In this document: positions 17,204 to 26,643 of the stretch, piece after piece
Position numbering within the stretch: the first letter of the stretch is position 1
How the letters are laid out: every line of letters starts with the position of its first letter
NCBI RefSeq assembly: GCF_002209565.1
Contig: NZ_NJIH01000003.1
Coordinates: 434,001 to 498,000, forward strand
Direction: 5' to 3'
Length of the DNA stretch: 64,000 nt
Origin: Candidimonas nitroreducens
Lineage (GTDB): Bacteria; Pseudomonadota; Gammaproteobacteria; Burkholderiales; Burkholderiaceae_B
Notes under the pieces: model-generated
The model's input: the letters and a program-made list of their open reading frames with translations, nothing else
What the model was told of the DNA's origin: nothing
The model's database searches: none
Translations under genes and position numbers: made by a program

Positions 17204-17645
17204 GGGCAGCAAGAATGAAATCGGTTGAATGGGTCGGGCGGTGCCTGTCGGTGGGCCGGGACAGCCGAAGAATCGTGCTGGCGGTAGTCCGCTCGATTCC
17301 TTGCCTGGCCGGGTTGGCTTCACCACCATCCCGCGTGGCCGAGCCTGGCCATTAAAGCCAATTACTGATATAAACGTCTATTCGATAATTCTCATTGATC
17401 AATTTCTTTGGGTTATGAATTGGGCGGCCGGACTGCGGCGCCGGACAAGCTTGGGGAATTGTCATGGTGCCTTGCTCAGGCCGCCGAGTCCCCTGGGCCC
17501 TGCGTGCCCGCAAGCCCATGGCAGCACGCGATGCGCGAACGCGCGAAGCCAACATAGGTAACGCACAGACTAAGCAACGCACAAACGCCTAGGCGCGGAA
17601 TACATGGCGGCCCGCATAAAAAACCATGGCACCTGAGGTACGGAC
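17204..17645. promoter_or_regulatory. Divergent control region of the citryl-CoA-lyase-like cluster
   Basis: These 442 bases separate the dehydrogenase-led operon (minus strand) from the LysR gene (plus strand). The stretch 17350-17420 is markedly AT-rich and contains a perfect ten-base palindrome, ATTGATCAAT, at 17394-17403. This is a plausible LysR-type binding core. I could not fix a -35/-10 pair with confidence. Confidence 0.45.
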
Positions 17646-18575
17646 ATGAATATCGAGCTGCGCGACCTGCGCTATTTCGAAATCATCGCGGGGCTCGGGC
17701 ATCTGGGCAAGGCCGCCGAGGTGCTGTGCCGCAGCCAGCCGGCGCTGACCAAGTGCATACAGCGGCTGGAAGGCGAAGTGGGCGCGGCGCTGTTCGAGCG
17801 CAAGGGGCGGGGCCTGCAGCTGACCGCGGTGGGGCGCGAGTTCCAGGCGCGTGCGGCCAAGGTTCGCGCCGCCAGCGACCGCTACCTGAACGACATGCGC
17901 GATTTCGTGGCGGGTTCGGTGGGCAAGGTGCGCGTGGGCTGCGGGCCGATCACGGCCGATTATCTGCTGCCGATCATCTGCAACCTGGTGTTGGGCCACG
18001 AGCCGGGCATCTCGCTGGAAGTCACGATCAACACCAATTATGTGCTCAAGGATCTGATCCGCCAGGACAGGCTGGACATGATCGTGGGGGTGGTAACGGG
18101 CGACGACGAATTCCGCCACCAGGCCTTCATCGACGACACGGTGGTGGTGGCCGCGGGCCGCCATCATCCCATTTTCCGCCGCGGCAAGGTGCGGCTGGAG
18201 CAATTGCCGGACTACAAGTGGATATTGCCCAACGCCATGGTGGGCAGCCGCAAGTGGCTCGACGACGTATTCCTGGCGCACGATCTGCCGCGCCCGCACG
18301 CGCATATCGAAACCAATTCTCTGCCTTCCATACACGATGTAATAGGCAGTACCGATCTGCTGTGCTTTCTGTCGCGCCTGACGCTGGCGCATCCCAAGAC
18401 GCGCGGCCTGCTGCGCGAAGTGCGGCTGCGCGAGACCACCATGGTGCGCCAGCTGGGTATCACTTACCCGCGTGGCTCGCTGATGCCCGCCACCGCCAGG
18501 CTGATCGAGCTGCTCGACCGCCACCATCCGGAACACATAGGCGTGGTGCCCAGCGAGCCGGGCCTTGCTTCCTGA
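17646..18575 (+). CDS. LysR-family transcriptional regulator
   Basis: The 309-residue product has a typical LysR head: LRDLRYFEIIAGLGHLGKAAEVL, then a recognition helix around SQPALTKCIQRLEGEVGAALFERKGRG. A co-inducer domain extends from about residue 90 to 300. It is divergent from the CoA-transferase/citryl-CoA-lyase-like operon and is the natural candidate for its regulator. The sequence leans towards the subgroup that controls aromatic or dicarboxylate catabolism, but this is an impression, not a demonstrated match. Confidence 0.9.
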   Translation: MNIELRDLRYFEIIAGLGHLGKAAEVLCRSQPALTKCIQRLEGEVGAALFERKGRGLQLTAVGREFQARAAKVRAASDRYLNDMRDFVAGSVGKVRVGCGPITADYLLPIICNLVLGHEPGISLEVTINTNYVLKDLIRQDRLDMIVGVVTGDDEFRHQAFIDDTVVVAAGRHHPIFRRGKVRLEQLPDYKWILPNAMVGSRKWLDDVFLAHDLPRPHAHIETNSLPSIHDVIGSTDLLCFLSRLTLAHPKTRGLLREVRLRETTMVRQLGITYPRGSLMPATARLIELLDRHHPEHIGVVPSEPGLAS

Positions 18576-18948
18576 AGTGCGGGCGGTGTCAATTCTGTCA
18601 GAACGGGCCGAGGTGCGGCGCTGCCCCGCTTGCGCCCGGGCGAGGTGCGCGGCGCTGGTAGCCGCACCCGGGCCGCACGCCGCCCGTACGCGCCTGGCGG
18701 GGGCGCCGTCCATACACTCGGTTGCACATTCGTGCCGGGCAGGCCGGCCTGCGGCGTCCTCCTGGGCGGCCGAGGGGCTGGCGGCCCCGGCTCGGGCCCA
18801 GCGCAGCCGGGGGTTTCGGCTGTCTGTCAGGTAATGCGGGCGTGCTTGCGATACAGTATTGAGTGCGGAACACCGAACGCGGGAGAGCCATGCGCCTGTG
18901 CAAGGGTGGCCGCATCTGCATAAGAATATGACGAGGAGGCGTGTCATC
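18576..18948 (+). other. Non-coding gap before the GMC oxidoreductase
   Basis: I find no gene here; the left two thirds is extremely GC-rich and gives spurious frames on both strands. The last 30 bases hold the AGGAGG at 18933-18938 that sets the start of the next gene. A promoter may lie near 18840-18865 (GATACAGTATTGAG region), but the match is weak. Confidence 0.4.
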
Positions 18949-20565
18949 GTGACTCGAACGCCGCAAGCAAAGAATCTGGAATTTGATTACGTCATCGTAG
19001 GGGCGGGCTCGGCCGGCTGCCTGCTGGCCAACCGGCTGTCGGCCAATCCGGCCACCAAGGTGCTGCTGCTTGAAGCCGGCGGCCGCGACGACTGGCGCTG
19101 GATCCACATTCCCGTGGGCTACCTGTACTGCATCGGCAATCCGCGCACCGACTGGTGCTACAGCACCCAGCCCGACCCCGGCCTGAACGGCCGCACCCTG
19201 GGCTATCCGCGCGGGCGCGTGCTGGGCGGCAGTTCCGCCATCAACGGCATGATCTACATGCGCGGCCAGGCGGCCGACTACGACGGCTGGGCGGCGCAGG
19301 GCAATGCCGGCTGGGGCTGGGAAGACGTGCTGCCGGTATTCAAGCGCGTCGAAGACCATCATGCGGGCACCAGCGAATTCCATGGTGCCTCGGGCACTTG
19401 GCGGGTCGAGCGCCAGCGCCTGTCGTGGGAAGTGCTGGACTCTTTCCGCGAGGCCGCAGCGCAGGCGGGCATCCCCGCGGTGGACGACTTCAACCGTGGC
19501 GACAACGAGGGTTGTGCTTACTTCGAGGTGAACCAGCGGCGCGGCGTGCGCTGGACTTCGGCCAAGGCTTTCCTGCACCCGGTGGCGCAACGCCCCAATC
19601 TTACGGTGATTACCGGCGCGCAGGTGCGGCGCGTGGTGTTCGAGGGACGCCGCGCCTGCGGCGTGGAATTCCTGCAGGACGGCCAGCTGCAGCAGGCGCG
19701 GGCGCGGGCCGAAACCATATTGTCGGCCGGCTCCATAGGCTCGGCGCAACTGCTGCAGGTTTCCGGCGTGGGGCCGGGCGCGCTGCTGCAGTCCCTGGGC
19801 ATTCCGGTGGTGCACGATCTGCCCGGCGTGGGCGAGAACCTGCAAGATCATCTGCAGCTGCGCCTGATCTACAAAGTGCAAAATGCCAAGACGCTGAACA
19901 CCATGGTGGGCTCGTGGCTGGGCAAGGCGCGCATCGGCCTGCAGTACGCGCTGCAGAAAAGCGGGCCGCTGTCGATGGCGCCCTCGCAGCTGGGGGCGTT
20001 CGCGCGTTCCGGCCCCGAACAGCAACGCGCCAATCTCGAATATCACGTGCAGCCCCTGTCGCTCGACAAGTTCGGCGATGCGCTGCACACCTTCTCGGCC
20101 ATGACCGCGTCAGTGTGCAATCTGCAGCCCTCCAGCCGCGGTCACGTGCGCATCGCCACGCCCGACGCGGCCGATGCGCCGCAGATTCTTTGCAATTACC
20201 TGCACACCGAACAAGACCGGCGCGTGGCGGCCGACAGCATACGCTTGACGCGCAAAATCATGAGCCAGTCGGCCATGGCCAAATACCGGCCCGAAGAGTA
20301 CCGGCCCGGCTCGTCGGTGCAGGGCCAGGACGAGCTCGAGCGCGCCGCCGGCGACATCGGCACTACCATCTTCCACCCTGTGGGAACTTGCAAGATGGGC
20401 GTGGATGCGATGTCGGTAGTCGACCCCGAGCTGCGCGTGCACGGCGTCCAGGGCCTGCGCGTCATCGACGCGTCCATCATGCCCACCATTACTTCCGGCA
20501 ACACCAACTCTCCCACCGTCATGATTGCCGAGAAGGGCGCGCAGTTCATTCTTGCGTCGGGCTGA
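18949..20565 (+). CDS. GMC-family FAD oxidoreductase (choline/alcohol dehydrogenase type)
   Basis: This 538-residue flavoprotein oxidises an alcohol to an aldehyde or ketone. The ADP-binding [16 protein letters not shown] motif near the N-terminus, [18 protein letters not shown] (GMC signature 1), [17 protein letters not shown] (signature 2), and the C-terminal [10 protein letters not shown] and [16 protein letters not shown] motifs, with the catalytic His and Asn, are all present. GTG 18949 is chosen because a full AGGAGG lies ten bases upstream. An ATG at 18928 would start before that site. There is no signal peptide. It is monocistronic and precedes the antiporter gene by 235 bases. The substrate is unknown; such enzymes in Burkholderiales often act on polyethylene-glycol-like, choline or hydroxy-aliphatic alcohols. 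Confidence 0.9.
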   Translation: MTRTPQAKNLEFDYVIVGAGSAGCLLANRLSANPATKVLLLEAGGRDDWRWIHIPVGYLYCIGNPRTDWCYSTQPDPGLNGRTLGYPRGRVLGGSSAINGMIYMRGQAADYDGWAAQGNAGWGWEDVLPVFKRVEDHHAGTSEFHGASGTWRVERQRLSWEVLDSFREAAAQAGIPAVDDFNRGDNEGCAYFEVNQRRGVRWTSAKAFLHPVAQRPNLTVITGAQVRRVVFEGRRACGVEFLQDGQLQQARARAETILSAGSIGSAQLLQVSGVGPGALLQSLGIPVVHDLPGVGENLQDHLQLRLIYKVQNAKTLNTMVGSWLGKARIGLQYALQKSGPLSMAPSQLGAFARSGPEQQRANLEYHVQPLSLDKFGDALHTFSAMTASVCNLQPSSRGHVRIATPDAADAPQILCNYLHTEQDRRVAADSIRLTRKIMSQSAMAKYRPEEYRPGSSVQGQDELERAAGDIGTTIFHPVGTCKMGVDAMSVVDPELRVHGVQGLRVIDASIMPTITSGNTNSPTVMIAEKGAQFILASG

Positions 20566-20800
20566 GGGCACCAGTGCGGTGCCTGGCCGCCCGAAGCGCA
20601 TGCTTCTTTCCAGGAGGAAGCCGCGGCGGGGGCTAGTCCATCGCGTTTGCCCGGCTGCACCCTTGCCCGCATGGCAGGTATGCTGACTGCGTCCTGAAAG
20701 GACGTGCGACAATAGGCGGCGCGCAAGCCCGTGCGCTGCCGGGCCGCGCGCCCGGTTGCCTGCCAATGCGGCGCCTCTTTTAGCGTCAATAATCCTAGCC

Positions 20801-22207
20801 ATGCCCAATGCCATTGAACTGATGGCTACCGTCCTGTTCGCGGTGGCCGTCATCCATACCTTCTGTGTGCCTGTGTTCGCACGCCGTGCCGCGCGCGGCG
20901 GCGGCCATGCGGGCCTTTGGCACCTGTTGTCGGAAGTGGAAGTGGTATTCGGCGTATGGGCGTTCGTGCTGCTTGTGGCCATGGCGGCCCTGTCGGGTGT
21001 CTCGAGCGCCGTAGCCTACCTGGACGGGCGCAACTTCACTGAGCCCGCATTCGTCTTCGCCGTGATGGTCGTGGCCGCCAGCCGCCCCATACTCGCTCTG
21101 GTAGACATGCTGGTGCGCGGGATGGCGCGCGCGCTACCGCTGCGCGGCGAAGTCGCCACCTTTTTTCTGACTCTGTCCCTGGTGCCGCTGTCGGGCTCGT
21201 TCATTACCGAGCCTGCGGCCATGACGCTGGCGGCGCTGCTGCTGCGCGACACGTGTTTTCGCCATGGGCCGCACTACGGCTTCAAGTACCTGACGCTGGG
21301 TGTGCTGTTCGTCAACGTATCGATAGGCGGGGTGCTTACCGCCTACGCGGCGCCGGCCGTGCTGATGGTGGCCCACGCCTTCGGCTGGGACACGGCTTAT
21401 ATGGCCGCGCATTTCGGCTGGCGCGCCGCGCTCGCCGTTTTCATCAACGCCGGCCTGTTGACCGTGGTTTGCGCCCGGATCTTGCCCGGCCAGCCGAGCG
21501 GGCAAGGTGCCGCTGCCGTAGCGGCGGCAAGCTCCTCCACCGCAAGCTCCGCTACCGCAAGCGCCCCTGCCGCCGCTGCGGCCGGCGGTGTAAAGGGCCT
21601 GAGTGCAGGCGCGCTCGCCGGCAAAGGTGCGGCGAGCGACAGCGCGGCGCCGCGCCGCGTCCGCCCGCCGGTGCCGCCGGCGGTAATGGCCGTGCATCTG
21701 CTATTCCTGGCTGGCGTGGTGCTGGGCTCGCACCACGCCGCGGTGTTCCTGAGCCTGCTGATGTTCTTCATCGGCTACACCGAAGCCTACAAGCGCCATC
21801 AAGACCCGCTGATGATCAAGGAAGGCCTGATGGTGGGCTTCTTCCTGGCAGGCCTGGTGGTGCTGGGCGGCATGCAGGGCTGGTGGCTGCAAGATTTGCT
21901 GGCCGGCCTGGATCCGCTCGTGCTGTACTGGGGCGCAGCCGCGCTGACGGCAGTTACCGACAACGCCGCTCTTACATACCTGGGCTCGCTGGTAAGCGGC
22001 ACCAGCGAAACCTGGCGCTATATGCTGGTGGCGGGCGCCGTAACCGGCGGCGGCCTGACCGTCATTGCCAACGCCCCCAATCCCGCGGGCTTCGCGCTGC
22101 TCAAGCGCTACTTTCCCGACGGCGCCATCTCCCCAGGCAAGCTGCTGCTGGCGGCGGCGCTTCCTACCCTGATCGCCGCCGGCATGTTCTTGCTGCCCGT
22201 GGCTTGA
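20801..22207 (+). CDS. Putative Na+/H+ antiporter, polytopic membrane protein
   Basis: This 468-residue inner-membrane protein has about ten to twelve predicted helices in two blocks, residues 5-235 and 295-468. It resembles the putative Na+/H+ antiporter family Pfam 07399 (formerly DUF1504). Conserved-looking polar membrane motifs are [20 protein letters not shown] in the first block and [14 protein letters not shown] plus [14 protein letters not shown] in the second. These are arranged as inverted-topology repeats like other ion transporters of the NhaD/CitM type. Between the blocks lies a low-complexity Ala/Ser/Gly stretch of about 50 residues. ATG 20801 gives the typical N-terminus. The earlier TTG frame is not supported by a ribosome site. 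Confidence 0.75.
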   Translation: MPNAIELMATVLFAVAVIHTFCVPVFARRAARGGGHAGLWHLLSEVEVVFGVWAFVLLVAMAALSGVSSAVAYLDGRNFTEPAFVFAVMVVAASRPILALVDMLVRGMARALPLRGEVATFFLTLSLVPLSGSFITEPAAMTLAALLLRDTCFRHGPHYGFKYLTLGVLFVNVSIGGVLTAYAAPAVLMVAHAFGWDTAYMAAHFGWRAALAVFINAGLLTVVCARILPGQPSGQGAAAVAAASSSTASSATASAPAAAAAGGVKGLSAGALAGKGAASDSAAPRRVRPPVPPAVMAVHLLFLAGVVLGSHHAAVFLSLLMFFIGYTEAYKRHQDPLMIKEGLMVGFFLAGLVVLGGMQGWWLQDLLAGLDPLVLYWGAAALTAVTDNAALTYLGSLVSGTSETWRYMLVAGAVTGGGLTVIANAPNPAGFALLKRYFPDGAISPGKLLLAAALPTLIAAGMFLLPVA

Positions 22208-22288
22208 TACCCGCCTGCGCCGAACATTTATCGGAATAATTTCCGTGGCCTGGCGCCGGCGCGGTTTCCCTTCCAGGGTGAACAGGTG

Positions 22289-23785
22289 CTAGTCCAAACC
22301 AGGCGCGATCCACGCGCGGCGCGGCTCTATCAAGCGATCGAAGTGCATCACGTTGCGGTTCTCGTCGCTGTAGGCATCCCATTGCGGTATGCCGGCGTGG
22401 CCGGGATCGCCGCTGCGGGCAAAGGCGGCCCATGCCTGCTGCATGGCGTTCGACAGGCCGGCGAACTCGCTTTCATCCATTCCCGCCAGCATGGGCGCAT
22501 CGGCCCACAGGCGCAGGTCGCCGAACACGAAGGGCAGCTCCAGGCAGTGGCACGATTCATAGCCCGCCGGCGACTGCCAGTCGAACTGATATACATACGC
22601 CGACAGGCCCTTGCGCTTGAAAGTGGCCGCCAGCTCCAGGGATCCGAGGCGGAACACCTTGTCGGTATTCATGTCGCCCAGCAGCGCGGCGGCGTTGGGC
22701 ACCGCGCGGCGGCGCCGGTAGGCGTCCATGTATTGCCGGGCCTGATCGCCGAACTCTGCGTGGAACAACTGCTCTACGACGTCCGCACCGGCATTGCGCA
22801 CGGCTTCGTCATGCTTGTAGAACGCCGCCATTTCTTCGCGCGTGGTGCCGATCAGCAGGTCGATGCCGAGCCGGCGATCCGGCCCCAGGGTGTCGAGCAG
22901 CTCGCTGCGTATATAGTCGCCGTCGCGCACCAGCCAGAAGGGGGGCTTGGTCTGCGCCAGCTTGCGCTCGGCCGCGCCCAATGCCTGCTGCGCCTGCAGC
23001 AGCTTGTCGACCGGCACCTGGCGCAGTTGCGCGGCCTGGCCGGGGGCTATGTCCAGCAGCTTCAGGTAAGCGCGGCCCAGGCGCTCGGAATCTTCGGGGG
23101 AATTGAACATCCGGCCCATCGATGCGCTTTGCATGATGGCGCGCTTGAACAGGCCGTCCAGCTGCGGCATGGTCAGCATGGCCGCGATCGAGGCGCCGCC
23201 CGCCGATTGCCCCATGACGGTGATGTTGTCGGGGTCGCCGCCGAAATGCTGGATGTTCTGCTTGATCCATTGCAGCGCCTGCACCTGGTCTTTCAGGCCC
23301 AGATTGCCCGCGCTTAGGCCAGGCAAATACAGAAAGCCCAGCGCGCCGAGGCGGTAGTTGATGCCCACGGTGACCACGTCGCCGTTGCGCGCCAGGGTGC
23401 CGCCGCCGTACCAGGGCAGCGACCCGGCGCCGCTGGTGAAGGCGCCGCCGTGTATCCAGGCGATTACCGGCTTGCGCGAGCCGGGCGCGCCGTCGGGGGC
23501 GTAGATGTCCAGCGTCAGGCAGTCTTCGCTTTGCTGCAGGCTGAAGTCGCCCATGGCCAGGGCCAGGCGCGAGCGGCCCTGCGGGGCGATGGGGGCGGGC
23601 TCGCGCGCGTCCAGTTCGCGGCCGCGCGGCTGCGCCGGCAGCGGGTCGCGGAAGCGCAGCTCGCCCGTCATGGGCTGGGCGTACGGCACGCCTTTGTAGA
23701 CGCGCACGCCCTCCACAAGCCTGCCGCGTACCGGGCCTTCGGCGGTATCGGCTACACAATCGGCGTTCTTGGCGGAATCGTTCAT
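22289..23785 (-). CDS. Carboxylesterase type B
   Basis: This 498-residue alpha/beta-hydrolase hydrolyses carboxylic esters. The nucleophile elbow GQSAGGAS, the oxyanion loop HGGAFTSGAG, the acidic residue in LLIGTTREEMAAF and the catalytic His in SCHCLELPFVFGD form the expected type B triad. The SEDCLTLDIY motif is also typical. No secretion signal is visible, so it should be cytoplasmic. It lies just downstream of, and on the same strand as, the ABC importer operon, separated by 227 bases. It might release an aromatic acid from an imported ester for the gentisate-type cluster, but that link is only positional. Confidence 0.9.
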   Translation of the reverse strand: MNDSAKNADCVADTAEGPVRGRLVEGVRVYKGVPYAQPMTGELRFRDPLPAQPRGRELDAREPAPIAPQGRSRLALAMGDFSLQQSEDCLTLDIYAPDGAPGSRKPVIAWIHGGAFTSGAGSLPWYGGGTLARNGDVVTVGINYRLGALGFLYLPGLSAGNLGLKDQVQALQWIKQNIQHFGGDPDNITVMGQSAGGASIAAMLTMPQLDGLFKRAIMQSASMGRMFNSPEDSERLGRAYLKLLDIAPGQAAQLRQVPVDKLLQAQQALGAAERKLAQTKPPFWLVRDGDYIRSELLDTLGPDRRLGIDLLIGTTREEMAAFYKHDEAVRNAGADVVEQLFHAEFGDQARQYMDAYRRRRAVPNAAALLGDMNTDKVFRLGSLELAATFKRKGLSAYVYQFDWQSPAGYESCHCLELPFVFGDLRLWADAPMLAGMDESEFAGLSNAMQQAWAAFARSGDPGHAGIPQWDAYSDENRNVMHFDRLIEPRRAWIAPGLD

Positions 23786-24012
23786 GTTGCTGTCGTCCTG
23801 TAATGGCTACGATAAAAAAACAGATGCTTCCCCCGAAATGCGGCCCGCGCGACGCCACGCGTAGCTAAGGCCTCGGGGCGCCGTCGCTGCGGCGCTGCCC
23901 CCGGGTTGCCGGCTTGCCCGGCGTGTGTGCTGCGGCTTGCGCGGCCCGGCCTGCGCGGCCCGGCCGTGCGTCACGATCCCAGGGCGGCGGGCCGCCCCGG
24001 CGACCTCCACCA

Positions 24013-24801
24013 TCACCGGGTGACCGGGAATTTTCTTTCCAGCGGCACCAGGATCAGGCGGTCGCCCAGTACGAAGATGAACACGATCGAGAAGCACACG
24101 GCCAGGAAGGTGACGGCTTCGGCGGTGGACTGCGCCTGCAGCATCATGTAGCCCAGCCCGTTGGGCGCGCCCAGCAGTTCCGACACCAGCGCTATTTTCC
24201 AGGCGATGCCGTAGGAAATCCGGATGGCCGACAAGATGAACGGCGTCAGCAGCCGCAGGTGAATGCGCAGCCAGATGCGCGGGTTGCTGCGGGTGAAGCT
24301 GCGGCCCATTTCCAGCAGTTCCTGGTCGATGGCGCGAAAGCCCTGGTCGATATTGATCAGGCAGAACGGCGTAAGAATCGCCACCTGCACGAACACCACG
24401 CCGAAATTACCGGCCGGGAACCAGATGGAAGCCAGGATCGCCCAGCCTATGGACGGAAAGGAATTCAGGAAGGGTTTGATGCGTTCGTTGATGATGCCGT
24501 CGTAGGCCGGCCTGGCATTGGCCAGCAGCGCCAGCAGGCCGCCCAGCACGCAGGCCACCAGCACCGACAGAATCACGCGTAGCGTGGACACCAGCGCATT
24601 GGCCAGGAACTCGGGCTCGCCCAGCAGCTGCAGCAGCCGGTGCGCCACGGCCAGCGGCCCGGGCAGCACGAAATTGGGCAGGCCGCGCGCGGTGGCCCAC
24701 CAGATCGCCAGGAAGGCCACGACCAGCAGCTCGCCCAGCAGGCGTCCGGCTGTGTCGCGCCGCCCCTTGGAACCCGCGGCTGGTGGGTCAGATCTTGGCA
24801 T
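24013..24801 (-). CDS. ABC transporter permease, SsuC/TauC-like (second permease)
   Basis: This 262-residue inner-membrane permease has six predicted helices and the conserved cytoplasmic EAA-type loop that docks the ATPase, seen here as EMGRSFTRSNPRIWLRIHLRLLTPFI. It overlaps the upstream permease gene by 14 bases, so the two are translationally coupled. SsuC-type importers usually work with a permease homodimer. Here two distinct permeases suggest a heterodimer. The gene is the last of the operon. Confidence 0.9.
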   Translation of the reverse strand: MPRSDPPAAGSKGRRDTAGRLLGELLVVAFLAIWWATARGLPNFVLPGPLAVAHRLLQLLGEPEFLANALVSTLRVILSVLVACVLGGLLALLANARPAYDGIINERIKPFLNSFPSIGWAILASIWFPAGNFGVVFVQVAILTPFCLINIDQGFRAIDQELLEMGRSFTRSNPRIWLRIHLRLLTPFILSAIRISYGIAWKIALVSELLGAPNGLGYMMLQAQSTAEAVTFLAVCFSIVFIFVLGDRLILVPLERKFPVTR

Positions 24802-25537
24802 AGGCGTCGAAGCGGGCCTGGATGGGTTTGAAGAAGAAGCGCTCGGCGCAATACACGAACACGATGATGAAGAAAATAATCACGAAGATCGTTACGGTGT
24901 CGTAGTCCTGGCGCGCCAGGTTGATCAGATAGCCCAGGCCGGAGTTGCCGCCGAACAGCTCGGCCGCCAGCGTCACCTTCCATGCCACGCCGAACATCAG
25001 CCGCAGCGTGGCGAACAGATAGGGGTAGAGCAGCGGCAAAATTACCAGCCGCAGCTTGCGCGCCGTGTGGCGCGTAAAGCTCTGGCCCATCTCCATCAGT
25101 TCGGCATCCAGGTTGTTCAGCCCGCTGTTCAGGTTGACCAGGGCGAACGGCAGCAGCACCGCGCTAATGGCAAAGATCACCGATATGGAATTGATGCCGA
25201 ACCACATGCCCGCCAGCAGCGCCCAGCCGACGCCGGGAAACGAACCCAGGAAGGCGCCGAAGCGCCGGTGTATGGCGATGCGCGCCACCGGAAAATAATA
25301 GGGGATCAGGGCCAGCACGCAGCCCAGGATGAACGACAGGACGATGGCCGCCGCCACGTGGTACAGCGAAGCCCCCAGTTGCAGCAGCAGTTCCGGGGTC
25401 GTCAGGAACTTCCAGGCGCCCTGCAGCACGGCCCACGGGCCGGGCATCTGGTAGGCGGGACTGACCCAGGCGGCCAGGCTCCATGCCGCCAGGAACAACA
25501 GCGTGAACAGGTGCGTGGCAAGTGCGCGGCGCGACAT
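24788..25537 (-). CDS. ABC transporter permease, SsuC/TauC-like (first permease)
   Basis: This 249-residue permease is related to the following one, with the EAA-like segment EMGQSFTRHTARKLRLVILPLLYPYLFA and about six membrane helices. It starts close behind the substrate-binding-protein gene. With its partner it should form the channel of an importer of the nitrate/sulfonate/taurine class, whose ligands range from sulfonates to aromatic and pyrimidine compounds. Confidence 0.9.
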   Translation of the reverse strand: MSRRALATHLFTLLFLAAWSLAAWVSPAYQMPGPWAVLQGAWKFLTTPELLLQLGASLYHVAAAIVLSFILGCVLALIPYYFPVARIAIHRRFGAFLGSFPGVGWALLAGMWFGINSISVIFAISAVLLPFALVNLNSGLNNLDAELMEMGQSFTRHTARKLRLVILPLLYPYLFATLRLMFGVAWKVTLAAELFGGNSGLGYLINLARQDYDTVTIFVIIFFIIVFVYCAERFFFKPIQARFDAYAKI

Positions 25538-25614
25538 GGGGCCGGTTCAGTCCAGGCGCCGCGCGGTACGGCGGGGGTGCAGAGCGCGTTGCGCGGCGCG
25601 GGCCATCAGCGTCA

Positions 25615-26619
25615 TCACGCGCCCATGTGCAGCTTGTCCCACAAGAACGGTTCGACCGGCACCGCTTTCTTCAGCACGCCCAGCTCGGCCGACAATTCAT
25701 AGAACTTGTCGATGGACTTGGCATGTTCGCGCGTGAAATTGCCCGGCACGTCCGCCACGTTGGTGAACCACCAGTCGAAGAATTTGGGATCGAGGCCGCT
25801 TTTCTTGGACACCGCATTGAAGACCTCGTCGCGGTGGCTTAGCGCGTATTGCACCGAAGCCTTGAACATGCGGATGAATTCCATGTAGGCCTCGGCATCG
25901 GCCTGCAGCTTCTCGGGGTAGGACACGTTCACGGCGCTGATGAAGCGCAGCTTGAACATCTCGATGTTGTCGCGCGCCGTTTCGGCAATGGTGCGGTACT
26001 CGCCCGACTGGATGGCCTTGTAGGCCTGGCTGTGGATCAGCGTGGCCGCGTCGACGCTGCCGCGCGCCAGCGCCGCCGGCAGGTTCGAGGCCGGAATCTG
26101 CAGCTGCTTGAAGTCGCCGCCCTGCAGCGCCGTGTTCAGGCCGTATTTCTTTTGCAGGGCGATGCGCACCTGTGTGTAGCCGGTGGAGCGCAGGCTGTAC
26201 GAGCCCATGGTCTTGCCCTTCAGGTCTTGCGGGCGCTGCAGCGGGCTGTCTTTTTTCACCCAGACGCCGCCGCCCAGCCCCGGCTTGGCCTGCTGCAGGG
26301 CGGTGTTCAGGATGCGCAGTTCCAGCCCGCGCGAGGCCGCCGCCGGCAGCCCGATCACCGCCGTCATGATCACGTCGTACTGCTTGGACGCGGTAGCCTG
26401 CAGCAGCTGCGGGATGGCCAGCGACCGCGCCTCGATTTCGATCAGGTCGGACTTCACCTTGCCGTTGGTGATGGCCCAGACCACCGCATCGTAGGCCGGA
26501 TCGAGCAGGTAGGCGTAGCTGATTTTTTTCTTGGCGCCCTGGGCATGCGCCCCGCGCGCGGCCAGCATCAGGCCCGGCAGGGCCAGGGTTCCCAGTTTTA
26601 GTACGTTGCGGCGATTCAC
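25615..26619 (-). CDS. ABC transporter substrate-binding protein, SsuA/TauA/ThiY type
   Basis: This 334-residue periplasmic binding protein has a twin-arginine-like leader (RRNVLKLG followed by a hydrophobic stretch and cleavage near AHAQ), so export by Tat is possible. The mature part follows the NMT1/SsuA-like fold, with KISYAYLLDPAYDAVVWAITNGK at its start and an ALARGSVDAATLI segment in the second lobe. It sits between the ATPase and permease genes, 24 bases after the ATPase stop, in a standard importer operon. The ligand is not evident. The nearest catabolic genes point to an aromatic acid or ester as one possibility. Confidence 0.88.
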   Translation of the reverse strand: MNRRNVLKLGTLALPGLMLAARGAHAQGAKKKISYAYLLDPAYDAVVWAITNGKVKSDLIEIEARSLAIPQLLQATASKQYDVIMTAVIGLPAAASRGLELRILNTALQQAKPGLGGGVWVKKDSPLQRPQDLKGKTMGSYSLRSTGYTQVRIALQKKYGLNTALQGGDFKQLQIPASNLPAALARGSVDAATLIHSQAYKAIQSGEYRTIAETARDNIEMFKLRFISAVNVSYPEKLQADAEAYMEFIRMFKASVQYALSHRDEVFNAVSKKSGLDPKFFDWWFTNVADVPGNFTREHAKSIDKFYELSAELGVLKKAVPVEPFLWDKLHMGA

Positions 26620-26643
26620 GGTAGGCTCCTTGGCGTAGGGAAT

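Noticed and set aside
18598-20088. 496-codon minus-strand frame over the GMC oxidoreductase
   Set aside because: The plus-strand gene carries all GMC signatures and a full AGGAGG ribosome site; the antisense frame has none.
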